This document shows, one piece after another, positions 42,265 to 53,900 of a DNA stretch of 64,000 nucleotides (positions are counted from its first letter, which is position 1; every line of letters begins with the position of its first letter). The position numbers and the translations under genes were made by a program. Below the pieces are notes generated by a model. It was not told the DNA's origin and did no database searches. It was given only the letters and a program-made list of their open reading frames with translations. Origin of the DNA: Porphyra umbilicalis (lineage: Eukaryota > Rhodophyta > Bangiophyceae > Bangiales > Bangiaceae); assembly GCA_002049455.2 (NCBI GenBank), contig KV918830.1, positions 219,596 to 283,595 of the forward strand, read 5' to 3'.

Positions 42265-45200
42265 GTGCTACGCAAGCACAACCTGGAGGTCGATGTGGAC
42301 GTCCAACTCGGGGCGGCCCACCCGGTGACCCCCATGCGGGTCGTCCTCGACACGGGTGCTGGCCCGAGCATCGTGCGAGAGGACCGCCTGCCGGCCGACT
42401 GGGAATCCCACGCGACGCGGGCCCCCAAGTCGACCCATGTGTGTGACGCCTCTGGGCAGCTTCTCAAGGCCCGGGGGATAGTCAAGCTGGCCATCATTTT
42501 TGACGGCCAGCCGATGGTTCACGAGTTCCTGGTGGTGAGGGCCTTGGCGGTGCCGCCCATCTTCGGAATGGACTTCCAGGGAACCTACGTGAGGGGTATT
42601 TACCCCATGTCCAGGGCGGTACGGTGGGCCAATGGGCGGCTCATCCAAGCCGTCAACAGCTGGTACGGGACGGACGCGAGGCCCCCGTCGGTGCGGAAGG
42701 GGCGACCCAAGGCGGACCACCAGGCGCTCTGCCTTTCCCGAGGGGTGACCATCCAACTCCGGTGCGTCCAAGCGGTTCAAGGGCGGACCTACATGACGGG
42801 GCGCTGCCTCCTGCAGGAACGGCCCGTCCAGGTCGCCAAGAAGGGCCTGCGGGTCCACAACGCCCTTTTCAAGGTGAAGCCCCGGCAGGACTTCCGGTTC
42901 TACGTGACCAACCTGACCGAGAGGCCGGTGAACCTCCCCAAGGGCTACGCCGTGGGCCTCCTCGAGCCCCATGACGGGCTTGTCAAGGAGGTCCCCCTGG
43001 AAGACGGGCTGGACACTGGAGAGGGGGCCGTCCCGGCCCATCCCCCCAGTCCCGCCCTGGCGACCGCAGGGGTGACGGAGGCGGGCCCTACGACCCAGCC
43101 GACCCCCGCCGAGAACACGGCGGACGAAGATATCCCGCCCACACCCTGGGTGGCCTATGATCTCATCCCCAAGGTCCTGGACGGAGCCGTGCGGGCCCTC
43201 GTGGAGGAGTACAAGGACCTGTGGGGCGGCCAGCTGGGCAAGTTGGACATCACCCCGCACCGGATCCAACTGAAGGAAGGCGCCCGACCCCTGAGGTGCC
43301 AGTCGTACCGCACGGGGCACCACAACCGGGAGCTCATCAAGGAACAAGTGGCCAAGCAGCTTAAGCTGGGGATCATCGAACCCTCCCAGGCCGAGTGGTT
43401 CCTCCCGGTGGTGATTGTCCCCGAGGCGGTCGGCACCCCCCGCTTCTGCGTGGACTACCGGAGGCTCAACAAGATTACCGTCAAGGACACCTACCCGTTG
43501 CCCCGGATGGACGACTGTATTTACTTCCTTGGGGACGCGATGGTGTTCTCCACGATGGACTGCAACGCCGGCTATTGGCAAATCCCTGTGGCCGAGGAGG
43601 ACGAGGACAAGACGACGTTCACTAGCCACGAGGGGACCTTCCGGTACGTTCGCCTGCCGTTTGGGCTGACGAACGCCCCCGCGACCTTCCAGCGGGCGCT
43701 GGACATGCTGCTGGCGGGCCTCAAGTGGAAGACCTGCCTGGTGTACCTCGACGATATCATCGTGTTCTCCAGCTCGGCCCACGAGCACGTGGGGCACCTG
43801 CGTGAGGTACTCTCCCTCCTGGCGCAGTCGGGCATCTCCCTCAAGGCCTCCAAGTGCCACCTCTTTCAAGAGGAGGTCGAATACCTGGGCCACATTGTCG
43901 GGAAGGGGACCCAGCGGGTCAACGAGAAGAACCTCGTCGGGCTCAGGAAGGCCCATCCCCCGCGTACCAAGAAGGAGCTCCGCAGCTTCCTGGGGATGTG
44001 CAACGTGTACCGGAGGTTCGTCAGGGACGACACCAAGGTGGCCCGCCCCCTCCTGGCCATGACGAGCCCTAAGGTGCCGGACAACCTCCTGGCGCTTGAC
44101 GGGACCCAACTGGGGGCCTTCGAGGAGCTGAAGCGGCTGCTCACCAGCACGCCTGTGCTGGCTCTTCCCCGACGGACTGGACGGTACGTCCTGGATACCG
44201 ACGCCAGCAAGGACCAACTGGGGGCGGTCCTCCTGCAGGAGCAAGCCGACAAGGTCCTCAAGCCGGTGGGGTATTGGAGCCGCGGGCTCATCCCGGCGGA
44301 GAAGAACTACAGCACCACGGAGCGGGAGTGCCTCGCGGTGGTCTGGTCGGTATTCCTGCTCCGTCCCTACCTGGAGGGAACCCGGTTTACCGTCAGGACG
44401 GACCACGCCGCCCTCAAGTGGATGCTCCATATGGACTCGGCCCACGGGCGGCTAGCGCGTTGGCCGTCACGCCTGGCCCCATACGACTACGTGGTGGAGA
44501 CACGGGCTGGCGCGGCCCACCATGGACCAGACTGCATGTCGCCTGCGGACAACCCGGCCAAGGACACCGGGAGTATCCCCGAAAAGATCCCCTGCTTGGC
44601 CCTCCCCAACACCGCCCGCGGGTGGATAGCTCCGAGCCCCGGGGTGGACCGGGAGTACCCCCCACTGACGGTCAGCCAACTGGTCTCGGCCCAAGCGGTC
44701 GACCCCCGGTGCCTCGAGCTCCGCCGGGAGATGGACACCAACTCGGCGACGCGCTACACGGAGACCAAGGAGGGCCTGCTGGTTCGAGTGGCCCCCTTGG
44801 ACCAGGCCGTCCAGGTGTACGTCCCTGAGGGTCTCCGACAAGAGGTCCTCACGCTGGAGCACGACCCAGCCCATGCGGGCCACCCTGGGATCACAAAGAT
44901 GTACGCCTTCATGCGGCGGGCCTACTACTGGGAGGCCATGATCGCCGACGTGGGCGCCTTCGTGGGTGGCTGTAGTACCTGCGCCAAGGCCAAGGTCCAA
45001 GGACGGAGGCGGACAGCCTACCTGAAGCTGTTCCCCGCCCAAGAACCTCTGGTGGATATCTGCCTGGAGCTCCTGGGCCCCTTCCCCGAGTCGGTCCGCG
45101 GCAATCGGTTCATCCTGGTCATCGTGGACCGCTTCACCAAGCTGGTCCGCGCGATCCCCATCCCCCGGGAGGACGCCGAGACGGTCGTGTCGGCCTTTTG

Positions 45201-46197
45201 CGACGGGTGGGTCGCGTCCTATGGGCCCCCCGACACCGTGCTCACCGACAACGGCCCTCAGCTCACGTCGGTGTCCTTCCGCGGGGCCTGCCGGATGATG
45301 GGGATCCACAACCTCACCTCCACGACGTACCACCCCCAGACCCAAGGGCAGGTGGAGCGGTATAACAGGACCATCGTGGCGCAGCTGAAGGCCTACGTCA
45401 CGGACCACCAGGAGACATGGGACGAGTTGGTCTCCATCCTGACCCTCGCCTATATCTCGCGGCCCCAGGCGAGCACCGGGGTGGCCGCCCTGGAGTTCGT
45501 GGTGCCCGACCGGGTCAAGAACCTCTCACTGGAGCGGCTCCCCAAGACGGCCCACCCGGACCGGGCGGGCCTCACGCCGAAGGACATCCGCGAGGACTAC
45601 CGGGTGCGCCTCTGGGAGCTCGTCCTGAAGGTGCGTAAGGCCCTGGCGGTGGCGCAGGCCCGCTATAAGCGTAACTACGACAAGTCGGTCCAGTCGGTAA
45701 ACCAAGCGCTCCAAGTTGGGGACTGGGTGTATGTGGAAAACCACAAGAAGGACCGGGGGAAGCTGGACGAGCGAGTTGCGGGGCCCTTCCAGATCCTCCG
45801 CCGGGACGCGCACACCTTTTGCATCCTGGTGGGGGGCTACGCCGACAAGGTCAGTGGGGACCACGTGACGCGAGCGCCGACCCCCCGGGACCAACCCATC
45901 TCCGCAACCCGAACTTTCGGGCCTCAAGGGCGGGTGATACCCCTGGACCGCGAGGACCAAGGACTGGAGTTTGTGTGGGAGGCTTTTGTCGACCACACGC
46001 GGGACGAGGAGGACCTACTGTGGTTGCGGGTGCGCTGGTGGGGCTACTCGGAGGCGGAGGACACCTGGGAGCCGGCTGGCAAGTTCGATGGGCGGAAGGT
46101 GGGGCAGTATTGCCGCCGGGTTGGCACCCGCCCGCCCCCGACGGACCAAGAGGTTTTGGCTACCTGGGGGACGCGGGTGCCGGGGTCTCTGGAGTAG
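42265..46197 (+). CDS. pol: G1 Pol: protease, reverse transcriptase, RNase H, integrase, chromodomain
   Basis: One open frame of 1,310 residues with no ATG at its start (first codon GTG), so it is probably made by frameshift or read-through from Gag, which is in another frame. Order: protease DTGAG at 29-33; reverse transcriptase with FCVDYRRLNKI and YLDD at 494-497; RNase H with DASKDQLG near 646; integrase zinc finger HAGHPG...CSTCAKAK (866-905); integrase core with LTDNGPQ and GQVERYNR; C-terminal chromodomain LRVRWWGYSEAEDTWEP. The usual first catalytic Asp of the integrase core is Glu 935 (LELLGPFP). The chromodomain marks it as a chromovirus, which targets particular chromatin. Confidence 0.95.
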   Translation: MLRKHNLEVDVDVQLGAAHPVTPMRVVLDTGAGPSIVREDRLPADWESHATRAPKSTHVCDASGQLLKARGIVKLAIIFDGQPMVHEFLVVRALAVPPIFGMDFQGTYVRGIYPMSRAVRWANGRLIQAVNSWYGTDARPPSVRKGRPKADHQALCLSRGVTIQLRCVQAVQGRTYMTGRCLLQERPVQVAKKGLRVHNALFKVKPRQDFRFYVTNLTERPVNLPKGYAVGLLEPHDGLVKEVPLEDGLDTGEGAVPAHPPSPALATAGVTEAGPTTQPTPAENTADEDIPPTPWVAYDLIPKVLDGAVRALVEEYKDLWGGQLGKLDITPHRIQLKEGARPLRCQSYRTGHHNRELIKEQVAKQLKLGIIEPSQAEWFLPVVIVPEAVGTPRFCVDYRRLNKITVKDTYPLPRMDDCIYFLGDAMVFSTMDCNAGYWQIPVAEEDEDKTTFTSHEGTFRYVRLPFGLTNAPATFQRALDMLLAGLKWKTCLVYLDDIIVFSSSAHEHVGHLREVLSLLAQSGISLKASKCHLFQEEVEYLGHIVGKGTQRVNEKNLVGLRKAHPPRTKKELRSFLGMCNVYRRFVRDDTKVARPLLAMTSPKVPDNLLALDGTQLGAFEELKRLLTSTPVLALPRRTGRYVLDTDASKDQLGAVLLQEQADKVLKPVGYWSRGLIPAEKNYSTTERECLAVVWSVFLLRPYLEGTRFTVRTDHAALKWMLHMDSAHGRLARWPSRLAPYDYVVETRAGAAHHGPDCMSPADNPAKDTGSIPEKIPCLALPNTARGWIAPSPGVDREYPPLTVSQLVSAQAVDPRCLELRREMDTNSATRYTETKEGLLVRVAPLDQAVQVYVPEGLRQEVLTLEHDPAHAGHPGITKMYAFMRRAYYWEAMIADVGAFVGGCSTCAKAKVQGRRRTAYLKLFPAQEPLVDICLELLGPFPESVRGNRFILVIVDRFTKLVRAIPIPREDAETVVSAFCDGWVASYGPPDTVLTDNGPQLTSVSFRGACRMMGIHNLTSTTYHPQTQGQVERYNRTIVAQLKAYVTDHQETWDELVSILTLAYISRPQASTGVAALEFVVPDRVKNLSLERLPKTAHPDRAGLTPKDIREDYRVRLWELVLKVRKALAVAQARYKRNYDKSVQSVNQALQVGDWVYVENHKKDRGKLDERVAGPFQILRRDAHTFCILVGGYADKVSGDHVTRAPTPRDQPISATRTFGPQGRVIPLDREDQGLEFVWEAFVDHTRDEEDLLWLRVRWWGYSEAEDTWEPAGKFDGRKVGQYCRRVGTRPPPTDQEVLATWGTRVPGSLE

Positions 46198-46314
46198 GGA
46201 CAACCGGGGAGGGACAGAAGGTGCAAGGACATGGGGGGCGGGGGCGCCTAGCGCGATCCCCCCGCCCCGTTTATTTGCTACTACTATTCCCCCCTCCCCA
46301 CACCACGAAGCACA

Positions 46315-47990
46315 CTACTGGGGCCCACGGCTCCAGGACTCCCCGTGGGGGAAGGCCGAGCGGTCCGGGTGGCCCCGCTGGAGGGTGGCCGCGCGGGCAC
46401 GCCACTGCTCCTCCCGGCGCTCGCGGGCGGCCGTCCTCGACTCCACGTGGGCCATCACCTCCCGGCCCACCGACTCCCGCCCGAGCCGACCCAACAGGGT
46501 GTCCATTTCGGGCTGGCCCCCCATGTTGTGCTCCGCGGCCCACTTGGCCACATCCCCCGACATGAAGGCGATGGTCGACAAAAGGGACGACACGAGGATA
46601 CCCGAAGTCACCCCCTCGAGGGAGACCGTGTCCACCATCAGGAGGTGGGCCAGGGCGATCCCGGCGGTGGGCCCCACCGGGGAGGTGCTGGTACCCAGGG
46701 CCTCGCCGGGGACGTCCACGATGGACATCACCGACGGGGAAGGACGCGGGGGACCCACGGGACGGGGAGCCGCGTGAGCACCCCGGCGGACGGGGCGGCC
46801 CACCGAACGGACGACGCCACCAAGGGGGATGCCAACGGGTGAGCCGGCCGGGGCGGCCGGGTCCAGCGGAGGGGCCCCATCGGCGGCGGGCTCGACGCCC
46901 TGTAACTCCCGGCCGTCCAGCACGTCGGTCGAGTACGGGAGGTCCCAGGGGGCCAAGTCCTCATCCACCTGGGCCACCCAGGCATCCTCAAGGCGGTCGA
47001 CACGGACGTAGACCCAGGAGGAGCGGTCACGCCGGACGGGGTCCACCCGCGCCAGGCGCTCGGAGAACCCTTGGTTCCGGGAAAGGGACTCCGACAAGGT
47101 GAGCATGGCCGTCAACTGGCAGGACGCGATGAACTCGTCCCCGTCGGGCCCCTGGCAGATGAAGTCAACACCCACCTCCCGGATCCACTTGAGGAGGCGC
47201 GGCGGGTAGAGCCACATGCGGCGGGAGACCCGAAACTGCTCCACCAGGTAGACGCCAGCCAACACGGCCCACTCCGACTGGAGGACGACTTCCGCCCACG
47301 GGTCCCCGGTGGTTAACAGGTGCTCAAGGCTGGCCTGCGCCGGCGGGAGCGGCACCATCGCCCCGAAGGGCGTCTCCACGTCAAATCACCAAGACGGCAC
47401 CAAGATGTAGTGGGCGTCGCGGATGGACAGGGGACAGGCGGGGTACTCCGCTTGGTGCCAACCGACAAGGTTACCAGTGAGGGGGCCGCCCCTGCCGTGG
47501 CGTTCCGGGTCGCGGAACCCCCGGGCCGACGTGAGGAGGGCGTAGGCCACCTCGAAACCCTGCCGGCCCAGGAAGGGTGGTGTCATGACCACGTTGGTGG
47601 CGGAGACCGCGTGGGGGTACTCCCGATGGCTGTCGGCCTCCCGCACCTCGACGGACTGCCGCCAGTAGCCGGCCTCGCAGGCCTCCCGGATGACCGTCAT
47701 GGAGTCCCCGAGGTCGCCGGGCCCCGGCACCATGGCGTGCGTCATATGGGACATCCTCTTGCGGAAGCAGTTGCCCTCGGCGGGCCCGTCGATGGCGCGG
47801 AAGGTCCCCGTGGTGTGGGTCTCGCGGACCCCGGGGCGGTCCAGCTCGCGGCGGTAGGCAGGGCCCCAGTCGGCCAGGCTGACGGACCGGCGGGGGAGGG
47901 GCCCGACGGCCTGCTCGTAGGGGCGCGCCCCCTGCTCCACCGCGTCCACCCCCGCGCTGTTGTCAATGGCGGCCCGTCCGGGGAAAGGCA
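46315..47990 (-). pseudogene. G1 antisense accessory gene, one in-frame TGA
   Basis: The minus-strand frame starts MPFPGRAAIDNSAG at 47990 and continues past a single TGA at 47386-47388 to 46315, about 558 codons. It resembles the antisense gene of G3: DPWAEVVLQSEWAVLAGVYL here against HPMWTMLTTELTADCAAVWF there, and VETPFGAMVPLPP spans the same place as FVDTGLPTMPLLP. The C terminus is helical (EMDTLLGRLGRESVGREVM). No domain is recognised. It fills the space between pol and the 3' LTR, where it would be transcribed from its own promoter. Its conservation in a second, divergent family argues for function. Confidence 0.7.
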
Positions 47991-48042
47991 TCTCGGGGTG
48001 GTGGCCGCCGACGTGGTGGTGGCCGCCGACGTGGTGGTGGCC

Positions 48043-48130
48043 CCGGTGGGGTGGTGGACCCCGGTGGGGTGGTGGACCCCGGTGGGGTGGTGGACCCCGG
48101 TGGGGTGGTGGACCCCGGTGGGGTGGGGTG
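48043..48130. repeat. 18-bp tandem repeat in the leader of the antisense gene
   Basis: GGACCCCGGTGGGGTGGT repeats about four to five times, preceded by two GTGGTGGCCGCCGAC units. It lies between the TATA box and the ATG of the G1 antisense gene. Confidence 0.85.
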
Positions 48131-48249
48131 GGGTGGATGCTGATGGGGTGGTGGAACCGACGGGGTGGTGGCCGATGCGGGAGGACGGGACCCCGGTAGG
48201 AGGGTGGCACCTGGGCTGCTGGTGGGTCGGAGGGGCTGGCGCCCCCCGG

Positions 48250-48256
48250 TTTTATA
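48250..48256 (-). promoter_or_regulatory. TATA box of the G1 antisense gene
   Basis: On the minus strand the sequence is GGTATAAAAC, a strong TATA match in GC-rich DNA, about 260 bp upstream of the ATG at 47990. It suggests the antisense gene has its own promoter. Confidence 0.5.
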
Positions 48257-48457
48257 CCTGGCGGTGCCCCCTCCTGGCCCCTGCGACGAGCTCGCCGGGA
48301 GCCCTGAGCACGCACAAGGTGGTGTTGCCCGTGGGGTGGGCGCCGCGTGTCACCCGGGAGGGGGCACGCGGGCGCGTGGCGGGCCGCCCTACGGGGGCCC
48401 GTGATCGGGTCGGGGCGGTGCGGCCGGCGGGGACGCTCGGCCTTGGTGAAGGGGCCT

Positions 48458-48967
48458 TGTGGTAGTTCCCGGGGCCACACCCGAGGGAGGGCGCTCGCAG
48501 CCCTACGTTGGGGCCGCGCCCGTTCGCGACTAACCCCGGCCCCCTTTTGCTTTTTCGTCTTTGCGTGACTATTTGGCCTTTTTTCCCATTGGGTCTTTGG
48601 CGTGTAGTTATTTGTGTGTGAGGGATTTGATTCTAGAGGGATAGGGGGAGTCCCGATTAGCGGGATTTCCCGGCCCGGTCCGGCCCAATTTCGGGGCCGG
48701 AGGGTACTGAGGGCCAAGCCCCGGGCACCGCCTTGCGGGCGGCGCCGGGGCGGGGATTTTAGGGGTGGCGCCGGGGTCCCCGGTGCCCCCTCCGAAAAAA
48801 CCAACAGTGCTTTGGGTCCTTTTTCCCCCACGGGCTTTTGCCTTTATCCTTTTGCCCCCGGAGTTGGGGCGGGCGTGTGGCACAAGGGGCGCTGGGCTGT
48901 TCCTTCCGTGGTTGTGTCGGTGGGTTATACCGTTTTGGTGGGTCCCGCGGGAGTCCGTTACGCTACA
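48458..48967 (+). repeat. 3' LTR of G1 (510 bp)
   Basis: Same ends and length as the 5' LTR. A purine-rich GGTGAAGGGG lies just upstream (48445-48454) as a possible polypurine tract. Confidence 0.95.
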
Positions 48968-49074
48968 GTAGTGGTGGGTGGACGCCCACCACATCAAGGG
49001 CTCGGACGCGGATCGGGATCCGCAACCGACTGTACCCTCCTCATCAGAGGCGGACGACTTCAACCAGGAGCCAA

Positions 49075-50921
49075 CATGAGCGGCATGGGCAAGCTTCCAG
49101 CCGGCTAGGTCCCTCCTGGGCGGGCGCGCAGATCGGGCATCCGCACGAGGTCGGCGCTTACCGACCCCGCTACGATCCCTACCCCAACCTCCGATTGCGA
49201 AGAGCTACCCGATCCGTTCGACTTCCACGCGGCAAGGGCGGCGGTGCGAGCACTGTCGCCTACCGACGCGACGGAAGGCGCTGGCCGGACGGCAGCGATC
49301 GAGAAGGTGCTTGACTCGGCCGAGCAAGCCCTGACCAACGAGCAGACTACTGTGACGGAGCTCCACCGCCTGCTTCAGCAGCAGGCCGACAAGATCGCCA
49401 TGCTGCAGGCAGACGCCTCCATCTACGGAATCGGCGAGTGGCTCTAACAGCCAGCCGCGTAAGTCCAAGGTCGCCAAGAAGACGTCCCAGAAGACGCCCA
49501 AGAAGACCCCGACGCCCGCGGTCGCGGTCGACAAGAAGAAGAAGAGCCGGAAGGAGATGATGGCTCATGTCCAAGCACTCCTGGACCTGTACTCGGCCTC
49601 ATCGGAGGAGGAGCCTCCCCGCGCCCGCAAGGCGGGGCGCCGAGGTGGTCCCGATGACCCGGAGTCATTATCTTCGTCCAACTCGTCGCTGTCGTCAACT
49701 GACCCGCGATGGGGTCGACGGCAGCGATCGGGATCCTCGGAACCACCCTCCGGACGATCGTCATCCAGCGGAGCGGCAACCGCTGATGAGGAGTCATCAT
49801 CGGAGATGGACGCGTCGGTAGTCCGCCGACGCCTCCGCAAGGTCCGGAAGACCTTCAAGAGCAAGAAGGCCGGGGGCAAGGAAGAGTTTCAGACCTTCCA
49901 CCCCCATGATGCCATCCGACCCACGAACCGAAGGTATCGCCACCTCCTGTCCTATGAGTCGTACTTCGTGAACAAGACAAGCCTCGCGTACCCGCCTCGA
50001 CTTGTGGACAAGGCCGACAAGATCAACCGAGCGCTCAACGGCCCCTTCCAAGGAACGAAGGCGTTTGACGGACAGGACCCCTTGGGTATCTTCGGGTTCC
50101 TGTCCACGTTCAAGCGAGCATGTGACTCGGCGGGTGCCACGCACGGCCAAGCGTTTCCCCTGTTAAGCTATCGCCTAGCCGGGGACGCCAAAATCGCCTT
50201 CGTCGCCGCGTGTTCTACACGCGACACCCGCCATCGTTTCGAGATCAACACGTACGGGGAAGCGGTCAACTGGCTCCTCCAGAAGTACGCCACCCTTGAC
50301 CTGTTGAAAGAGGCCTACGCCGCCATCATCGCGGCGCGACAGGAACAAGAGGAGGCGCCACGGTCGTTCGCTGACCGTCTGGAACGGATGTGCGGTCGTC
50401 TCGACGGCCTCATCCGCCGCAGCGACATCGTTGACACGTTTGTCAACGGTCTGCACGAGACCATCAAGGGGCATGTGGTCACCTTCCAGATGACCAAGAC
50501 CTCCTTGTCGCTGCCCGAGGCAGTCACCGCGGCCCAAATCTACTGGACTGGGGTCCAGAAGATGAAGGTCGACATCCGTCGACAAGTACGGAACACCACC
50601 ACGCCCACTCGGGCGTCGACGGTAATCGACGGCCCGGGGTGCGTGGCGGCCGCCGTGACGGCCCCGGTACCTCCCCGGTTTGCACGTCCGGAACGGGGCG
50701 CCGTTCCCCACGCGGGGGCCGCCTCCCGCAGCCAGTCAAACTCACCACGGCGCCCGCCGGTACCGACGGACATCTGCTACAACTGCCAAGGCACGGGGCA
50801 CTTCATGAGTGAGTGCCCCGCGCCCCGCGGAGAGCGTCGATGTGAGCGTTCGCCCACGCCCGTCAGCGCCGTAGTAGCCGATGACTTGGCTCAAGAGGCC
50901 CTCCGGGACGAGGGAAACTAA
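49075..50921 (+). pseudogene. gag: G2 Gag, frameshifted
   Basis: A first part (ending ...QADASIYGIGEWL at 49447) carries a coiled-coil-like stretch, EQTTVTELHRLLQQQADK. Coding then continues in another frame from about 49455 with a Lys-rich segment (PRKSKVAKKTSQK), the capsid-like region (GFLSTFKRACDSAG, INTYGEAVNWLLQKYATLDL, FADRLERMCGRLDGLI) and a CCHC knuckle CYNCQGTGHFMSEC at 50775-50816, ending at 50921. A short frame at 49075-49110 (MSGMGKLPAG) with its own TAG may be the original start. The frame change near 49450 is the main defect. Confidence 0.75.
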
Positions 50922-50944
50922 GGGGTCGGTCGCCCAAGCCCGGA

Positions 50945-53900
50945 GTGACCGACCGACCCCCCGACCCCGGCAAGACCTGGCATAGGCTGAAGCCTACGTC
51001 CATCCTGAACAAGAACTATCGTCATTACACAGTGCCCCTGTGCCTCGGCCCGGCCATGTCACAAATGCGAGCCATGCACCCAACTCTGGATACCGGCGCC
51101 GGCATCAGCCTCATCCGGGTGAGCGAGTTGCCCACCAACTGGGAAGACTACGCCATCAAAGACGCACGGACCCCGGATGTCGTCGATGCGAGCGGGAAAC
51201 CACTCCGCATCCTGTCCTCCATCAACTTGATCGTGGACAGCGGGGTCATCCAAATGATTTCCACCTTCCATGTCGTCCGTGACCTTGCGGTCCCGGCGAT
51301 CCTCGGGACCAGGTTCATCAACCAGCACGTCGAGGCCATCTACCCCAAGCTCAACAAGGTATACTGGGCCGCGCCGAGCTACCCCACCTCGGTGTGCATG
51401 CCCATCCTCCGAGCGCGTACCAGCAAGCACACCGTTCCCCAGTCCAAGGTACGACTGGCCAAGCGGACCTCCTTACCCCCGTACTCCGAGGTGGTTGCTT
51501 GGGCGAACTGCGATGTCGAAGGCATGGTGTTGGTGTCTACCAGCACGCGCCTGCCCCAGAAGCACCAAGTCGTACTCGCCAACGGGTTGGCCTCAATCCA
51601 ACCCGGAGTCCCAGTCGAGGTGCGCCTGTGCAACATCGGCCCCACGGAGCGCAAGCTCAAGAAGGGAGCGGTGCTGGGCTACGCGGAGACGTACGAAGGC
51701 CCAGTCGTCGCCACCATCGACGAGAAGCCCAAGCCCCTCGCCGAGAAGCCCCCCCCGACCATCGAGAGCGTCAATCTCTCGGATGCTCCCAAGAATATGC
51801 ATACGAAGATCCGCAAGATGCTCGACAAGCACAAGGCCATGTGGGATGGGACTCTCGGCTCCATTCGTGCCACGGTGCACCGCATTGAGACGGAGGATGG
51901 GACTTCTCCCATCCATCAAGCACCGTACCGGACCGGGCTCCGGAAGCGCGAGATCATCTTGAAATGCGTGAACGCCATGCTGAAGCAGAAGGTCATCCAG
52001 CCCAGCCACAGCGAATGGTCAAGCCCAGTCGTCGTGGTCCCCAAGAAGAACGGCGAGCCCCGCTTCTGTGTCGACAATCGACGACTGAACTTCGTGACCA
52101 AGAAGGACACTTACCCCGTCCCGATGATGGACGACTGCCTTGACTCCCTCGGTGAAGCCCAGTACTTCTCAACACTGCACTGCAGCGCGCGGTACTGGCA
52201 GGTGCCCTTAAATAGGACGACCAGGAGAAGACGGCCTTCACCTGCCACGACGGACTGTTTGAGTGGTTGGCGATGCCGTTCGGCCTCACCAACGCGCCCA
52301 CCACCTTCCAACGAGCGTTGGACGTGATCCTGTCCGGCCTCAAGTGGCAGATGTGCTTGGTGTACCTCGACGACGTCATCGTTTTCTCCAAGACGGCCGA
52401 TGACCACGTCAGGAGCTTGGACATCATCCTCTCTCGCCTTCGGCAAGCAGGGGTTAAGCTCCACCTGGAGAACTGCTCCTTCTTCAAGCGTGAGGTGGAG
52501 TACCTTGGTCACCTTGTCTGCCCCGGCAAACTCAAGGTGCACAACAAGAACACCGAGGCCCTGAAGCAAGCAGTGTTCCCGAAGACCAAGACGCAGATGA
52601 AGAGCTTCCTCGGCGCCTGCAACGTCTATCGACGTTTCGTCAAGGACTTTGCCAAGAGAGCGCGGCCCTTGAACGAGTTGACCCGCAACGAGGTAGACCC
52701 TTATCTACCCCCGCCCACCGACGTCCAGCTCGCCGCGTTCGAAGACCTCAAGGGCGCCTTGGTGTCGCCACCCATCTTGCCCATCCCGCGCCCCAACCGG
52801 CGCTTCGTCGTCGACGTCGACGCCTGCGCCGACCAGTTGGGATGCGCCTCGATGCAGGAGCAAGAGGACGGGGACCTCCGTCCAGTCGGCTACTTCAGCC
52901 GCGCCCTCAAGTCGGCGGAACAGAACTACTGCACCACCGAACGGGAGTGCCTCGGCCTAGTGTGGGGGGTGCTCTCCCTCCGACATTTCCTCGAAGGCAA
53001 CGTCTTCACCGTCCGAACGGACCACCAGGCGCTGCGGTGGATATGCAACACCACAGACTCAAGTGGCCGCTTGATGCGATGGCGACTCCGCCTTGCGGAG
53101 TTCACCTTCGACGTCGTGTACAAGGCAGGTGCGAGTCTTTACACCCCCGACTTCTTGTCACGCGCGGGGACCGACGCCTTGGACGACTCGGACCTTGAAG
53201 ACGAGATGCCGTGTCTGGCCCTAGCCGAGACGGCCAGGGGCTTGCAGAGGGGGCGGTACACCCACGCACCCCGGCTCACACCGATCGCCTTCGACGACCT
53301 CGTGGCCGATCAAGCCGCGGATGCCTTGTGCAAGGTCATCACGAAGCGGATGGCAGAAGACAAGGCGCCCGCCTTCTTCATCAAGGACGGCGCGCTCTAC
53401 CGTGAGGGCACAGAAGGGGCGCAACTGGTGGTGCCGCATAAGCATAGGTCGAGGTTACTCGACCTGGCCCACTTCCCGACCACCGAAGGTCACCCTGGGG
53501 CGAACCGCATGTACTACTCCATGCGCCGCCGCTTCTACTGGCCATCGATGGCCACGGACGTGTACGGAGTCGTAACCCGGTGCGCGGCGTGCGCCCAGAG
53601 CCAATTAGCCCTGCGCAGGCACACAGCACCGATGCGGCTCTTTCCAGCGACAGAGCCGTTGACAGAGGTCAACGTCGACATCCTTGGCCCGCTGCCTACC
53701 TCGAGAGCGCGCAACAGGTACGTCTTGGTCTTCACCGACCGGTTCTCCAAGGTAGTCCGATGCGTCGCCTTGAGGAAGATCACCGCCGTGTCGGTAGCCT
53801 CGGCACTGGTCGAGGTATGGGTGGCCAGTTACGGACCACCCGACGTCATCCTCTCGGACCAGGGCAGCCAGTTCATGTCCAAGTTCTTCCTCTCGGTATG

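Larger units (their letters stand above)
39539..48972 (+). mobile_element. Ty3/gypsy chromovirus G1, complete, with 5-bp target duplication
   Basis: Two 510-bp LTRs (39544-40053 and 48458-48967) bound the element, and GTAGT flanks both sides (39539-39543, 48968-48972). Internally it holds a primer-binding site, gag, a full-length pol with chromodomain, an antisense gene, and a purine-rich stretch before the 3' LTR. The LTRs differ at two positions by eye, which implies a recent insertion. It lies inside the leader of G2. Confidence 0.95.

Noticed and set aside
42268-44445. A 725-codon frame antisense to G1 pol.
   Set aside because: It mirrors the codon bias of the real pol frame and has no domain of its own.
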